A DNA stretch of 64,000 bases from Corynebacterium afermentans subsp. lipophilum. Its GTDB lineage: Bacteria > Actinomycetota > Actinomycetes > Mycobacteriales > Mycobacteriaceae. The notes beneath the pieces are model-generated. The model searched no databases and was not told the DNA's origin. It saw only the letters and a list, made by a program, of their open reading frames with translations. Each line of letters begins with the position of its first letter. Position 1 is the stretch's first letter. Shown here piece after piece: positions 33,212 to 41,898 of the stretch. The stretch lies in NCBI RefSeq assembly GCF_030408375.1, contig NZ_CP046530.1, forward strand, positions 1,674,001-1,738,000. The letters run 5' to 3'. The translations under genes were made by a program, and so were the position numbers.

Positions 33212-33714
33212 AGCACAGCCACCACCACGACAAACAGCGACAGGAACACCAGCGTGGCAATCAACGCGGTGGAATTGGCCATCTTGCGCGCCTCCAGCAC
33301 GCTGCGCGTCAGCCACGCCAGGCCGGCAACATGCACGGGCGGCAGCTGCGTCTCCCCCTCGAACTCGAGGATGGCTTTGCGCACCCCGTTGTGGTCTTGG
33401 GTGAACTGGGCGACCTTCTCGCCGTCCGGGCCCTCGACCACCCAGTTCTTGGACGTCTCCGGGATCAGCGCGTACGGGGTGCCGTCCACGACCGCGTCGA
33501 TGCGCTTCGCGCGCTTCAAACTGTCGGAGGTGCGCACGATCTCCTCACCGCCGCACGTGGCCAGCGCGCCCGACTCGGCGTGCGCCGTCAGATCCCAGCT
33601 CTGGCCGCACACAATCGCGCGGTCGTGCTCGAACACGCCGAGGACGTCCGGGCCGTCCTCCGCCAAAAGCTTCGGCGCGTCCCGGTTCGAGCGGTCCCAG
33701 CTCACATAATGCAT
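33208..33714 (-). CDS. unknown protein with C-terminal membrane anchor
   Basis: A 168-residue protein beginning HYVSWDRSNRDAPKLLAEDG and ending in one membrane segment (ALIATLVFLSLFVVVVAVL) placed at the extreme C-terminus, so the bulk would be cytoplasmic with a tail anchor. The middle is strand-rich (WVVEGPDGEKVAQFTQDHNG), like the protein encoded next to it. TAGATT ends 7 bases before the ATG, suggesting a leaderless message. An ArsA/GET3-like ATPase lies 4 kb away, but a link is speculative. Function unknown. Confidence 0.7.
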   Translation of the reverse strand: MHYVSWDRSNRDAPKLLAEDGPDVLGVFEHDRAIVCGQSWDLTAHAESGALATCGGEEIVRTSDSLKRAKRIDAVVDGTPYALIPETSKNWVVEGPDGEKVAQFTQDHNGVRKAILEFEGETQLPPVHVAGLAWLTRSVLEARKMANSTALIATLVFLSLFVVVVAVL

Positions 33715-33724
33715 GAGCGAAAAT

Positions 33725-35107
33725 CTAGCAGCCGATCAGGCGGGCGGCCAGGTAAGACTCCAGCTCCGCCAGCGGCACGCGCTCCTGCTCCATCGTGTCG
33801 CGCTCGCGCACGGTGACGGCCTGGTCCTCCAGGGTGTCGAAGTCGTAGGTGACGCAGAACGGGGTGCCCGTCTCATCCTGACGACGGTACCGGCGGCCAA
33901 TCGCGCCGGAGGTGTCGTAGTCGACGTTCCAGTGCTGGCGCAGCTTCGCGGCGAGCTCCTCGGCCGGGCCGGACAGCTCCGGCTTCTTCGACAGCGGCAG
34001 CACGGCCACCTTCACCGGCGCAAGGCGGCGGTCCAGGCGCAGCACCACGCGGGTGTCGGTGCCGCCCTTGGCGTTGGGGGCCTCCTCCTCGTCGTAGGCG
34101 TCGATGAGGAAGGCCATCATGGCGCGGCCGAGACCCGCGGCCGGCTCGATGCAGTACGGAATCCAGCGCTCGTTGTTCTCCTGGTCGAAGTAGCTCAAGT
34201 CCTCGCCGGAGGCCTCAGCGTGGGTCTTCAGGTCGTAGTCGGTGCGGTTGGCCACGCCCTCGAGCTCGCCCCACTTGGAGCCGGTGAAGCCGAAGGCATA
34301 CTCGATGTCCACGGTGCGCTTGGAGTAGTGGCTGAGCTTTTCTTCCGGGTGCTCGTAGAGGCGCAGGTTGTCCGGGTTGATGCCCAGGTCGACGTACCAG
34401 TTGTAGCGGTTGTCAATCCAGTACTCGTGCCACTTCTCGTCCTCGCCGGGTTTGACGAAGAATTCCATCTCCATCTGCTCGAACTCGCGGGTGCGGAAGA
34501 TGAAGTTGCCCGGGGTGATCTCGTTGCGGAAGCTCTTGCCGGTGTTCGCGATGCCGAACGGGGGCTTCATGCGCGCCGACGTCATGACGTTTTTGAAGTT
34601 GACGAAGATGCCCTGCGCGGTCTCCGGGCGCAGGTAGTGCAGGCCTTCCTTGTCGTCCACCGGGCCCAGGTAGGTCTTCATCAGACCGGAAAACGCCTTC
34701 GGCTCGGTCCAGTTGCCGGGCTGGCCGGTTTCCGGGTCGTTGATGTCCGCCAGGCCGTTTGCCGGCGGGTGGCCGTGCTTTTCCTCGTAGGCTTCCAGCA
34801 GGTGGTCGGCGCGGTAGCGCTTGTGGGTGTACAGCGACTCAACGAGCGGGTCGGTGAACACTTCGACGTGGCCGGAGGCTTCCCACACGCGCGTGGGAAG
34901 GATGACGGAGGTGTCAACGCCAACGGTGTCGCGGCGGGATTGCACCATGTGCTTCCACCACTGGCGCTTGAGGTTTTCTTTCAGCTCCACGCCGAGCGGG
35001 CCGTAGTCCCACGCGGAGCGGGTTCCGCCGTAAATCTCGCCTGCGGGGTACACCAGTCCGCGGCGCTTGCACAGGTTAACGACGGTCTCAATCTTTGATG
35101 CGGGCAT
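33725..35107 (-). CDS. glyS: glycyl-tRNA synthetase (dimeric type)
   Basis: Charges tRNA-Gly. The 460-residue class II enzyme has [20 protein letters not shown] and [20 protein letters not shown] at the N-terminus, motif 2 around [20 protein letters not shown], and motif 3 [20 protein letters not shown] with the C-terminal anticodon domain. ATG 35107 has AGGAG at 7 bases; the frame upstream to 35182 is fortuitous. The gene is divergent from znr-zur, as in C. glutamicum. Confidence 0.97.
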   Translation of the reverse strand: MPASKIETVVNLCKRRGLVYPAGEIYGGTRSAWDYGPLGVELKENLKRQWWKHMVQSRRDTVGVDTSVILPTRVWEASGHVEVFTDPLVESLYTHKRYRADHLLEAYEEKHGHPPANGLADINDPETGQPGNWTEPKAFSGLMKTYLGPVDDKEGLHYLRPETAQGIFVNFKNVMTSARMKPPFGIANTGKSFRNEITPGNFIFRTREFEQMEMEFFVKPGEDEKWHEYWIDNRYNWYVDLGINPDNLRLYEHPEEKLSHYSKRTVDIEYAFGFTGSKWGELEGVANRTDYDLKTHAEASGEDLSYFDQENNERWIPYCIEPAAGLGRAMMAFLIDAYDEEEAPNAKGGTDTRVVLRLDRRLAPVKVAVLPLSKKPELSGPAEELAAKLRQHWNVDYDTSGAIGRRYRRQDETGTPFCVTYDFDTLEDQAVTVRERDTMEQERVPLAELESYLAARLIGC

Positions 35108-35274
35108 CAACATCTCCTGGTGGGAAAGTGCGTGCAAAATTACGGTCAACAGCATAGCCCGCCTTACGACGCCTCCGGTCACCCGCCCAGTTTGGACATA
35201 AGTCCCACTCCCTTAAGACTGTCTTGTATTCTGATGAAATAGATTGCGCCTTGGCACCGAGGAAAGGGGACGCC

Positions 35275-35757
35275 GTGAGCGAACGCTTCCCGTTGACAGA
35301 CTTTCCAAAGCTTGCGGACGAAGACATAGACCGCACCGCTGCGCTAGTGAAGGTGCTGGATTCGAAGACCCGGCTGGAGATCCTGCTGCTGTTGGCCGAG
35401 GAAGAGATGGTGGTGCACCAGCTGGTCACCGAGTTGGAGAAGTCGCAGCCGCTGATTTCCCAGCATCTGCGGGTGCTGCGTTCGGCCGGGTTGGTCTCCG
35501 CGTCGCGCAAAGGCCGCGAGGTGCTCTACGCGCTGGACCAGCCGGACATCATCGGCATCATCCACGAGCTGGCGTCGCTGGAAAAACTCACCGAGGCCCA
35601 GGACGAGCTGGCCGAACTGCGCAAGCGCAAGCGCAACCGCGACATCGGTCACGCCAGCGGCTCCAGCGGCGCGGCAATCGTGGACCCGCCTGCCGCCGTG
35701 CGCCCCGAAACGGATCCCGGCCTGGCCCCGCAGACGCCAAAGCCTGTGCGCGACTAG
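35275..35757 (+). CDS. znr: ArsR/SmtB-family metalloregulator
   Basis: A 160-residue winged-helix repressor: TRLEILLLLAEEEMVVHQLV, recognition helix EKSQPLISQHLRVLRSAGLV, then RKGREVLYALDQPDIIGIIH with histidines that could bind zinc in the C-terminal helix. A proline-rich tail follows. GTG 35275 has AAAGGGG upstream. The arrangement glyS, ArsR-type gene, zur equals that of znr-zur in C. glutamicum, where the pair controls zinc export and uptake. Symbol is by synteny. Confidence 0.88.
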   Translation: MSERFPLTDFPKLADEDIDRTAALVKVLDSKTRLEILLLLAEEEMVVHQLVTELEKSQPLISQHLRVLRSAGLVSASRKGREVLYALDQPDIIGIIHELASLEKLTEAQDELAELRKRKRNRDIGHASGSSGAAIVDPPAAVRPETDPGLAPQTPKPVRD

Positions 35758-35772
35758 GTAGACTGCAACCGT

Positions 35773-36210
35773 ATGACGCAAACGAACCGCCGAGCGCAAT
35801 CGCGCCCCGTGCCCAAGCTGGGCCCGCGAATGACGCGCCAGCGCGCCGCCGTCGTGGAGACGCTGCGGGGGCTGGACAAGTTCGCGTCCGCGAAAACAAT
35901 CCATGAGCAATTGCTTGCCGACGGCGCGTCCGTCGGCCTCACCACCGTCTACCGCACACTGCAATCGCTTGCCGAGGTCAAAGCCGTGGACGTGCTGCAG
36001 TCCCCCGACGGCGAAACCCTCTACCGCGATTGCCTCACCGGCCACCACCATCACCACCTGGTGTGTGCCGAGTGCGGCCGCAGCGAGGAAATCGAAGGCG
36101 GGCCCGTGGAGAAGTGGGCCGAGGTCGTCGCCTCGCACTACGGCTACGAGCTGGTCGGCCACGACGCCGAAATCTACGGCGTGTGCCGCGCCTGCCAGGC
36201 CAAGCGCTAA
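35773..36210 (+). CDS. zur: Fur-family zinc uptake regulator
   Basis: A 145-residue Fur-family protein: winged helix MTRQRAAVVETLRGLDKFAS with LTTVYRTLQSLAEVKAVDVL, regulatory metal motif TGHHHHHLVCAECGRSEEIE and a second C-x-x-C (VCRACQAK), giving the structural zinc site. It represses zinc uptake genes when zinc is ample. Although only 15 bases follow znr, TAGACT ends 8 bases before ATG 35773, so zur may also have its own leaderless promoter. It ends directly against the convergent uppS. Confidence 0.93.
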   Translation: MTQTNRRAQSRPVPKLGPRMTRQRAAVVETLRGLDKFASAKTIHEQLLADGASVGLTTVYRTLQSLAEVKAVDVLQSPDGETLYRDCLTGHHHHHLVCAECGRSEEIEGGPVEKWAEVVASHYGYELVGHDAEIYGVCRACQAKR

Positions 36211-36939
36211 TTATTTATCCGCGAACTTGTCCACCGCGCCGCCGAAGCGGCGGTCGCGCTTCGCGTACTCAAGCACCGCGTCCCACAGGTCTTCCTTGGT
36301 GAAGTCCGGAAACAGCACGTCCTGGTACACCATCTCCGCATACGCGGACTGCCAGAGCAGGAAGTTCGACGTGCGCTGCTCGCCCGACGGGCGCAAAAAC
36401 AGGTCCACGTCCGGCATGTCCGCGCGGTACAGGTAGCGGGCGATGGTTTTTTCGTCGACGGTGGACACGTGAGCGTCGATAAGCTTTTGCACCGCATCTG
36501 TGATCTCCGCGCGCCCGCCGTAGTTGACGCACATGGCAAGCGTGAGGCCCGTGTTGTTTTTGGTCAGCTCCTCGGCGACCTCGAGTTCCTCGATGACGCT
36601 GCCCCACAGCTTCGGGCGGCGCCCGCACCACACCACGCGCACGTTTTTGGCGTGCAGCTCGTCGCGTTGGCGGCGCAGCACCTCGCGCGTGAAGTTCATG
36701 AGAAAGTGCACCTCGGAAGGCGAACGCTTCCAGTTTTCGGTGGAAAACGCGTACGCCGAAAGCCATTCAACGCCGCCGAGCTCAATGCACGCGTCGACGG
36801 CGTCCATGAGCTTCTCCTCGCCCACCTTGTGTCCCTCGGTGCGCTTCAGGCCGCGCTTTTGCGCCCAGCGGCCGTTGCCGTCCATCACCAGCGCGATGTG
36901 CTTCGGGATGAACTTCTTGTCAATATTCGGTGCGCCCAT
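36211..36939 (-). CDS. uppS: polyprenyl (undecaprenyl/decaprenyl) diphosphate synthase
   Basis: A cis-prenyltransferase that makes the lipid carrier for cell-wall and glycan assembly. Motifs: [20 protein letters not shown] (Asp and Asn of the diphosphate site), [20 protein letters not shown], and [23 protein letters not shown] 36939 is preferred over the TTG at 36948 that abuts recO; CATAAT ends 8 bases before it. Corynebacteria have two such enzymes; which chain length this makes cannot be read here. Confidence 0.95.
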   Translation of the reverse strand: MGAPNIDKKFIPKHIALVMDGNGRWAQKRGLKRTEGHKVGEEKLMDAVDACIELGGVEWLSAYAFSTENWKRSPSEVHFLMNFTREVLRRQRDELHAKNVRVVWCGRRPKLWGSVIEELEVAEELTKNNTGLTLAMCVNYGGRAEITDAVQKLIDAHVSTVDEKTIARYLYRADMPDVDLFLRPSGEQRTSNFLLWQSAYAEMVYQDVLFPDFTKEDLWDAVLEYAKRDRRFGGAVDKFADK

Positions 36940-36948
36940 GGGTGCCAA

Positions 36949-37674
36949 TTATGCCTGCTCCATAATCTTGAAGCTTTTCAACCCGGCCTCCAGGTTGAAT
37001 TGCAGGTGCGCCACCGTTGCGCGGTGAATCTGCGCCACGCGTATCGACGGCACGCTGCCGCCCCGCTCCATCAACCACATCTCGTGCAACGTTTCAGGGT
37101 GCACATCCATGGAGCCCGGCGGGCGGCAGTTGTTGCACACCGCCCCGCCTTGGCTCGCGTTGAACGCCTTGTGCGGGCCGGGCGCGCCGCAGTTCGCGCA
37201 GTCGAACAGGCTTAACCCCCAGCCGGCGTGCTTGGTGGCCTTCAGGATGAACGCGTCGAGGACCATCGTCGGGTGCTGGTCCGTCTGCAGGTTTTTCAGC
37301 GCGTCTTGGACCAGGGCGAACAGGGCGGGGTCGGCTTCGTCGAAGCTGAGTTTCTCCGCCGTTTCCATCACCGCGCAGGCGGCGGCGTAGCGGTCGAAGT
37401 CGTCGATGATGCGGGCACCGAAGTAGGTCACGGTGTCGGCGGATGCGATCGTCGATAGGCCTCGGCCCGGGTAGATCAGCGCGTCGACCTCCACGAACGG
37501 CTGCAGCCTTGACCCGAAGCGGCTCTTCGCCTTGCGCACGCCCTTGGCCACCCCGCGCACCAGTCCGTGGTTCTTGGTGAGCAGGACGACCACCCGGTCC
37601 GCCTCGCCGAAGTCGTAGGTGCGCACCACGAACGCGCGGTCGCGCCAGTTCGGGCGCGGTGCTTTAGAAGCCAA
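36949..37674 (-). CDS. recO: DNA repair protein RecO
   Basis: A 241-residue RecO protein acting in RecF-pathway loading of RecA. The N-terminal OB fold starts RDRAFVVRTYDFGEADRVVV and LTKNHGLVRGVAKGVRKAKS; the C-terminal part has a zinc site with two C-x-x-C pairs (CANC and CNNC, about residues 155-180). It overlaps era by 11 bases and is followed at once by uppS, the usual order in actinobacteria. One CGTCGATAGGC copy creates a CTA leucine codon. Confidence 0.94.
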   Translation of the reverse strand: MASKAPRPNWRDRAFVVRTYDFGEADRVVVLLTKNHGLVRGVAKGVRKAKSRFGSRLQPFVEVDALIYPGRGLSTIASADTVTYFGARIIDDFDRYAAACAVMETAEKLSFDEADPALFALVQDALKNLQTDQHPTMVLDAFILKATKHAGWGLSLFDCANCGAPGPHKAFNASQGGAVCNNCRPPGSMDVHPETLHEMWLMERGGSVPSIRVAQIHRATVAHLQFNLEAGLKSFKIMEQA

Positions 37675-38656
37675 GCCGGCCCAGCGCCTTCGGGTCCTGC
37701 TGCCAGTTCTTCAGCACTTTGACGCGCACGTCCAGGTAGACGTTTTGCCCGGTCAGCTCGATGATCTGCTTGCGGGCGCGGTGCACGATGCCGCTCAGGC
37801 GCCGCCCGTCCGGGCCCTCGATGATGCGTTTTTGGCCCGGGCGCTCCAGGTAGAGCACCGCGTAGATCATGGTGCGCTGCGGGTTGTCCGGGTCCGGGTG
37901 CATCTCGTCGATTTGGACGGCGACGGAGTGCGGCAGCTCGTCGCGAAGCCCCTGCAGCGCCTCCTCGCGGATGAGCTCCGCGATGCGCGTCTCCATGTCC
38001 TCGTCGGTGGTGTGGTCCTCCGGGTAGAAGCGCGGGCCCTCCGGGAGCTTATCGACGAGCACGTCGAGCAGCACGTCGATCTGCACCTGCTCCGTGGCCG
38101 AGACCGGAACCAACTCCGCGTCCGCGCCCAACAGCTCGTGCAGCTCCAGCAGGCGCTCGCCGACGGTGTCCTTGGTGGTTTTGTCCAGCTTGGTCACGAT
38201 GCCCACGATCGGCGTGTTCGGCTTCGTCTCCCGGATCTGCTCCAGGATGTAACGGTCGCCGGGGCCGATCTTCTCGTCCGCAGGCACCGTGAACCCGATG
38301 ACGTCCACGTCGGCGAAGGTGTCTTTGACCACGTCGTTGAGACGCTCGCCCAGCAGCGTGCGCGGGCGGTGAATGCCCGGGGTGTCCACGACGATGACCT
38401 GCGCGTCGTCGCGGTTGACCACGCCGCGGATCGGGTGGCGCGTGGTTTCCGGCTGGTCCGCCATAATCGCGATCTTCTCCCCCACCAGCGCGTTCGTCAG
38501 CGTGGACTTGCCGGTGTTCGGGCGGCCCACAAAGCTGACGAACCCCGACCTGAAGCCCTCCGGGGTGTTGGTGAAACCGCCGGCGTCGGCGCGTTCGAAA
38601 TCGTTCGCGCTTGCGTCTGCGGGCAGATCGTCCGGGAAATCGGGGAAGTCGTTCAT
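37664..38656 (-). CDS. era: GTPase Era
   Basis: A 330-residue GTPase that binds 16S rRNA and aids 30S assembly. G1 FVSFVGRPNTGKSTLTNALV, G3 VIVVDTPGIHRPRT, G4-like VTKLDK (TKLD rather than the usual NKxD), and a C-terminal KH domain around EALQGLRDELPHSVAVQIDE. The first 40 residues are an acidic extension found in corynebacteria. ATG 38656 has TAGAAT ending 8 bases upstream, a strong leaderless promoter. Confidence 0.95.
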   Translation of the reverse strand: MNDFPDFPDDLPADASANDFERADAGGFTNTPEGFRSGFVSFVGRPNTGKSTLTNALVGEKIAIMADQPETTRHPIRGVVNRDDAQVIVVDTPGIHRPRTLLGERLNDVVKDTFADVDVIGFTVPADEKIGPGDRYILEQIRETKPNTPIVGIVTKLDKTTKDTVGERLLELHELLGADAELVPVSATEQVQIDVLLDVLVDKLPEGPRFYPEDHTTDEDMETRIAELIREEALQGLRDELPHSVAVQIDEMHPDPDNPQRTMIYAVLYLERPGQKRIIEGPDGRRLSGIVHRARKQIIELTGQNVYLDVRVKVLKNWQQDPKALGRLGF

Positions 38657-38693
38657 GGCCTGGGATTCTACCTGTCCAGCCCTGATTGGTTTA

Positions 38694-38743
38694 GCTGTGG
38701 ACAACCGTCTTGTGGCGGCGGCTTTTGGCGGGGGTTATCCACA
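38694..38743. promoter_or_regulatory. two DnaA-box-like sites in the era-HNH spacer
   Basis: TTATCCACA (38735-38743) is an exact DnaA box; TTGTCCACA, one base off, lies on the other strand near 38697. Both sit in the 139-base divergent spacer whose era and HNH promoters are TAGAAT and TAGCTT. DnaA binding is possible but unproven. Confidence 0.4.
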
Positions 38744-38795
38744 GATTTTGATTTGGGTCTTGTTCGGGTTGCGTGGCCGCCATAGCTTTCAGGCC

Positions 38796-39833
38796 ATGAA
38801 CTTCACCGACTTCGTCACCGCAGGCGTGGGCATGCTCGCCGACTTCGACCGCGACATAGCCATGGCCGCCGGCCTGTCCACCAGCCGGGTCCGCGACCTG
38901 GCGCGGGTGCACCACACCTACTACGGGCCGACCCAGTTCACCCGCAAACAACGCGAAGCTTTAGCCGCCGCCGACGGTTTGCCGGTGGACCAGCTGGTGC
39001 ATATCGAGAAAAAGTTGCTCGCTGTCGAAGGGGCTGCCGAACGCTGGCGCATTAGGTTGGATTTGGTGCGCCACCGCGGCTCGTATCGGGCACTGACCAA
39101 GCGCATCAAACGGTTAATCAAACAACCCGTCAAACCCGCCCCACCCTCGTGCAGGTTTTCCCGCTCGAAAGCGGGCATGCGCACCATGATCCTGACCTAC
39201 AACGAGCGCGACCTCGCCGACCTTGAGCACCTGCTGCGACAACTCATCGACGCAGACGACCCAGCCGCCGCCCAAATGGCCCACACCCTCATCAGCATCC
39301 TGCGCGACGGCAAAGGAGTCCCACAGGCGAATTTTCGGCCGATCATCCTGGTGCCGATCGCCGACTGGGCCCGCATCCAATCCGGCACCGGCGATGAGGT
39401 CACGCTGATCTGCACCGACGGCACCACCATGACCGGTGCCGAATACATGGAGCACGAATTCGGCGACATACTCGAAGTCGCCGCGTTCCACCCCCAAGAA
39501 GGACCCGTCAACCTCTACCACGCAAAGCGCTGCGCCAACCCAAAACAGAAAACCATGTCGAAGCTGCTCTGCCCGTCGTGCGCGTTCCCGGACTGCAAAC
39601 ATTCGGCGGAGACCACACAAACGCACCACATCAACGCCTGGCGCTACGGCGGGATGACCAACATGGACAACCTCGCCGAGCTGTGCCCGTTCCACAACGG
39701 GGTCAACGCCGACAACAAAAACGGCCCGTTCGGCTACATCGACAACCCCAACGCGCGGATCCACTGGGTCGCCCCCAACGGCGTCAAAGTTCCCATGACC
39801 ACCCCAGGCGCGATGGAGCTGCTCTTCGACTGA
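38796..39833 (+). CDS. HNH endonuclease-domain protein
   Basis: A 345-residue protein with a helical N-terminal region (FTDFVTAGVGMLADFDRDIA) and a C-terminal HNH nuclease domain: cysteines in LCPSCAFPDCKHS, H-H in TTQTHHINAWRYGG, and the final LAELCPFHNGVNADN. Such 13E12/DUF222-like genes occur in many copies in corynebacteria and look mobile. ATG 38796 has TAGCTT ending 7 bases before it. A CCCCGCC-GGCGGGG hairpin follows the stop. It lies between era and the CNNM/CBS gene, which are usually close. Confidence 0.88.
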   Translation: MNFTDFVTAGVGMLADFDRDIAMAAGLSTSRVRDLARVHHTYYGPTQFTRKQREALAAADGLPVDQLVHIEKKLLAVEGAAERWRIRLDLVRHRGSYRALTKRIKRLIKQPVKPAPPSCRFSRSKAGMRTMILTYNERDLADLEHLLRQLIDADDPAAAQMAHTLISILRDGKGVPQANFRPIILVPIADWARIQSGTGDEVTLICTDGTTMTGAEYMEHEFGDILEVAAFHPQEGPVNLYHAKRCANPKQKTMSKLLCPSCAFPDCKHSAETTQTHHINAWRYGGMTNMDNLAELCPFHNGVNADNKNGPFGYIDNPNARIHWVAPNGVKVPMTTPGAMELLFD

Positions 39834-39849
39834 ACCGCACCCCGGACAC

Positions 39850-39913
39850 CCCGCCCCACCAGGCGGGGCAATAGGTACGCCCAAAAGGAGCATACACGCA
39901 TGCCCAAAAACGG
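39850..39913. repeat. terminator hairpin plus decayed palindromic element R4
   Basis: CCCCGCC and GGCGGGG flank CCACCA and end the HNH gene. Next, CCCAAAAGGAGCATACAC and CCCAAAAACGGC repeat the loop core of R1-R3, but long arms are no longer paired. Lies between the convergent HNH and pdxY genes. Confidence 0.6.
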
Positions 39914-40765
39914 CTAGAGGGCCTCGACCTCGAATTGGAGCTGCGGGTTGGCGTAGAAGTCCTGCGCCTCGACCAGCTTGAGCTCCGGCGAGTCGGCCTC
40001 GAGGGTCACGCGTAGCAGGTCGTAGACCGACGACGCCGTCTTGGCCAGCGCGTCCTTCGCGTCTCGGCCGCGGAGGTAGTGGCCGGTAAACAGCGCGGCG
40101 GTGACGTCGCCGGAGCCGTTGCGCTTGAACGGCAGGCGCGGGGTGCGCACGATCCACTTGCCGTTATCGTCGACGGCGATCATCTCCACTGCGTCCTCGG
40201 GCGTCTCCGGGCGCTTTACCGAAGTGACCAGCACGGTGGACGGGCCCATCTCGCGGGCGGCGTCGACGGCGGCGAGGGTGGAATCGAGGTCGGTGACGTC
40301 GCGCTCGGTCAGATACCCCAGCTCGAACTGGTTCGGGGTGATGATGTCCGCCGCCGGCACGATCGTCGAGCGGAACAACGGCGGGATCGTGTCGGCGACG
40401 AAGCAGCCGGACGTCGCCGAACCCATCACCGGGTCGCAGGTGTAGATGGCGTCGGGGTTTTCCGCCTTGATGTCGCGCACGGTGCCGACGATCACGTCGG
40501 CGATTTCGGGGGATGCCTGGTAGCCGGTGAGGATGCCGTCGATAAGCGGGAATGCGTCGCGGTCCTTGATGCCTTCGAGCACCGCGGCGACGTCATCGGC
40601 GGGGATGATCGGCCCGCCCCACGCGCCGTAACCGGTGTGGTTGGAGTAGTTCACGGTGTACACCGGCCAGACTTCGTGGCCGATGCGCTGCAAAGGAAAG
40701 ACCGCTGCCGAGTTGCCGACATGGCCATACGCGACAGCGGACTGGATGGAGAGAATGTTGCTCAT
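39914..40765 (-). CDS. pdxY: pyridoxal kinase
   Basis: A 283-residue ribokinase-family enzyme that phosphorylates pyridoxal in vitamin B6 salvage. Motifs: SIQSAVAYGHVGNSAAVFPL, VNYSNHTGYGAWGG (pyridoxal site), TCDPVMGSATSGCFV, TPNQFELGYLT and the catalytic anion hole KRNGSGDVTAALFTGHYL. TAAAAT lies 6 bases before the ATG, a near-ideal -10 for a leaderless message. It follows the dehydrogenase gene by 9 bases on the same strand. Confidence 0.93.
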   Translation of the reverse strand: MSNILSIQSAVAYGHVGNSAAVFPLQRIGHEVWPVYTVNYSNHTGYGAWGGPIIPADDVAAVLEGIKDRDAFPLIDGILTGYQASPEIADVIVGTVRDIKAENPDAIYTCDPVMGSATSGCFVADTIPPLFRSTIVPAADIITPNQFELGYLTERDVTDLDSTLAAVDAAREMGPSTVLVTSVKRPETPEDAVEMIAVDDNGKWIVRTPRLPFKRNGSGDVTAALFTGHYLRGRDAKDALAKTASSVYDLLRVTLEADSPELKLVEAQDFYANPQLQFEVEAL

Positions 40766-40774
40766 ACGAGCATT

Positions 40775-41839
40775 TTAGAGCTCCGGGGACACCAGGATCT
40801 TCACGGCGGTCTCGTTGCGGTTGATCAGGGTGTCGAAGCCCTCGTCGACGACGCCGTCGAAGCCGATCTTACCGGTGATGAACGGCTTGAGGTCGACCTT
40901 GCCCTCCTCGACGAGCTTGATGGTCTGCTCGTGGTCGTGGGCGTAGCCGATGATGCCGCGGATGGTCAGCTCCTTCATCACCACGGCGTGGATGTCCAGC
41001 TCGGCCTTCTTGGACCAGATGGACTCGACGACCAGGGTGCCCTTGAGCTTCAAGCAATCGACGAGCTGGTCAAGCACGACGTTGACGGAGGTGCACTCGA
41101 AGGCAGCGTCGACGCCCTTGCCGTCGGTGATCTTCTGCACCTCTTCCTTGAGGTCCTGCTTGGACGGGTCGATGGCGTGGTCGGCGACACCGGCGTCGAG
41201 GGCCTTCTGGCGGCGCAACTCGGACAGCTCGGAGACGATCACGGTGCAGCCGTATGCCTTAGCGACGGCAGCCGTGAGCACGCCGATCGGGCCCGCACCG
41301 CCGATGAGAACCACGTCGCCCTCGCCGGCCTCGGAGGCGACGAATGCGTGGTGGCCGACGGACAGCGGCTCGATGAGCGCGGCCTCGTCCAGCGGCACGT
41401 CGTTGCTGATCGGGTGGACCCAGCGGCGCTGCACCGCGACCTTCTCGGACAGGCCGCCGCCACCACCGGCAAGGCCGATGAAGTTCACGTCCGGGTGGAG
41501 GTTGTACGGGCCCGGCTCCTTCGGGTCGACGTCGTCCGGAAGCACGTACGGCTCGACGACGACATGCTGGCCGACCTCAAGATCGTCCACGCCCTCGCCC
41601 AGCGCAGCGACGACGCCGGAGAACTCGTGGCCGAGCGTGACCGGCGGCTCCTCGCCGGTGATCGGGTGCGGGTGGCCCGGCTTCGGGCAGAAGATCGGGC
41701 CTTCCAGGTACTCGTGAAGGTCGGTGCCACAGATGCCGCACCAGGCGACGTCGATGAGCACCTCGCCCTTGCCTGCCTCCGGTGCGTCGATCTCCTCGAC
41801 GCGGATGTCCTTCTGGCCGTAGTAACGTACAGCGCGCAT
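40775..41839 (-). CDS. 2,3-butanediol dehydrogenase-like zinc alcohol dehydrogenase
   Basis: A 354-residue medium-chain dehydrogenase. Catalytic zinc ligands are in AWCGICGTDLHEYLEGP and GHEFSGVVAALGEG; the extended FCPKPGHPHPITGEEPPVTL insert is typical of (R,R)-butanediol dehydrogenases. The NAD site is VVLIGGAGPIGVLTAAVAKA. The four-cysteine structural zinc lobe of other family members is absent. ATG 41839 has GAGAGGAG upstream. It would interconvert acetoin and 2,3-butanediol. Confidence 0.9.
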   Translation of the reverse strand: MRAVRYYGQKDIRVEEIDAPEAGKGEVLIDVAWCGICGTDLHEYLEGPIFCPKPGHPHPITGEEPPVTLGHEFSGVVAALGEGVDDLEVGQHVVVEPYVLPDDVDPKEPGPYNLHPDVNFIGLAGGGGGLSEKVAVQRRWVHPISNDVPLDEAALIEPLSVGHHAFVASEAGEGDVVLIGGAGPIGVLTAAVAKAYGCTVIVSELSELRRQKALDAGVADHAIDPSKQDLKEEVQKITDGKGVDAAFECTSVNVVLDQLVDCLKLKGTLVVESIWSKKAELDIHAVVMKELTIRGIIGYAHDHEQTIKLVEEGKVDLKPFITGKIGFDGVVDEGFDTLINRNETAVKILVSPEL

Positions 41840-41898
41840 GTGAAGCTCCTCTCGGTAGAACAACCTGCTTACGTGCACAATTCTACCGAAAAGTAGGA

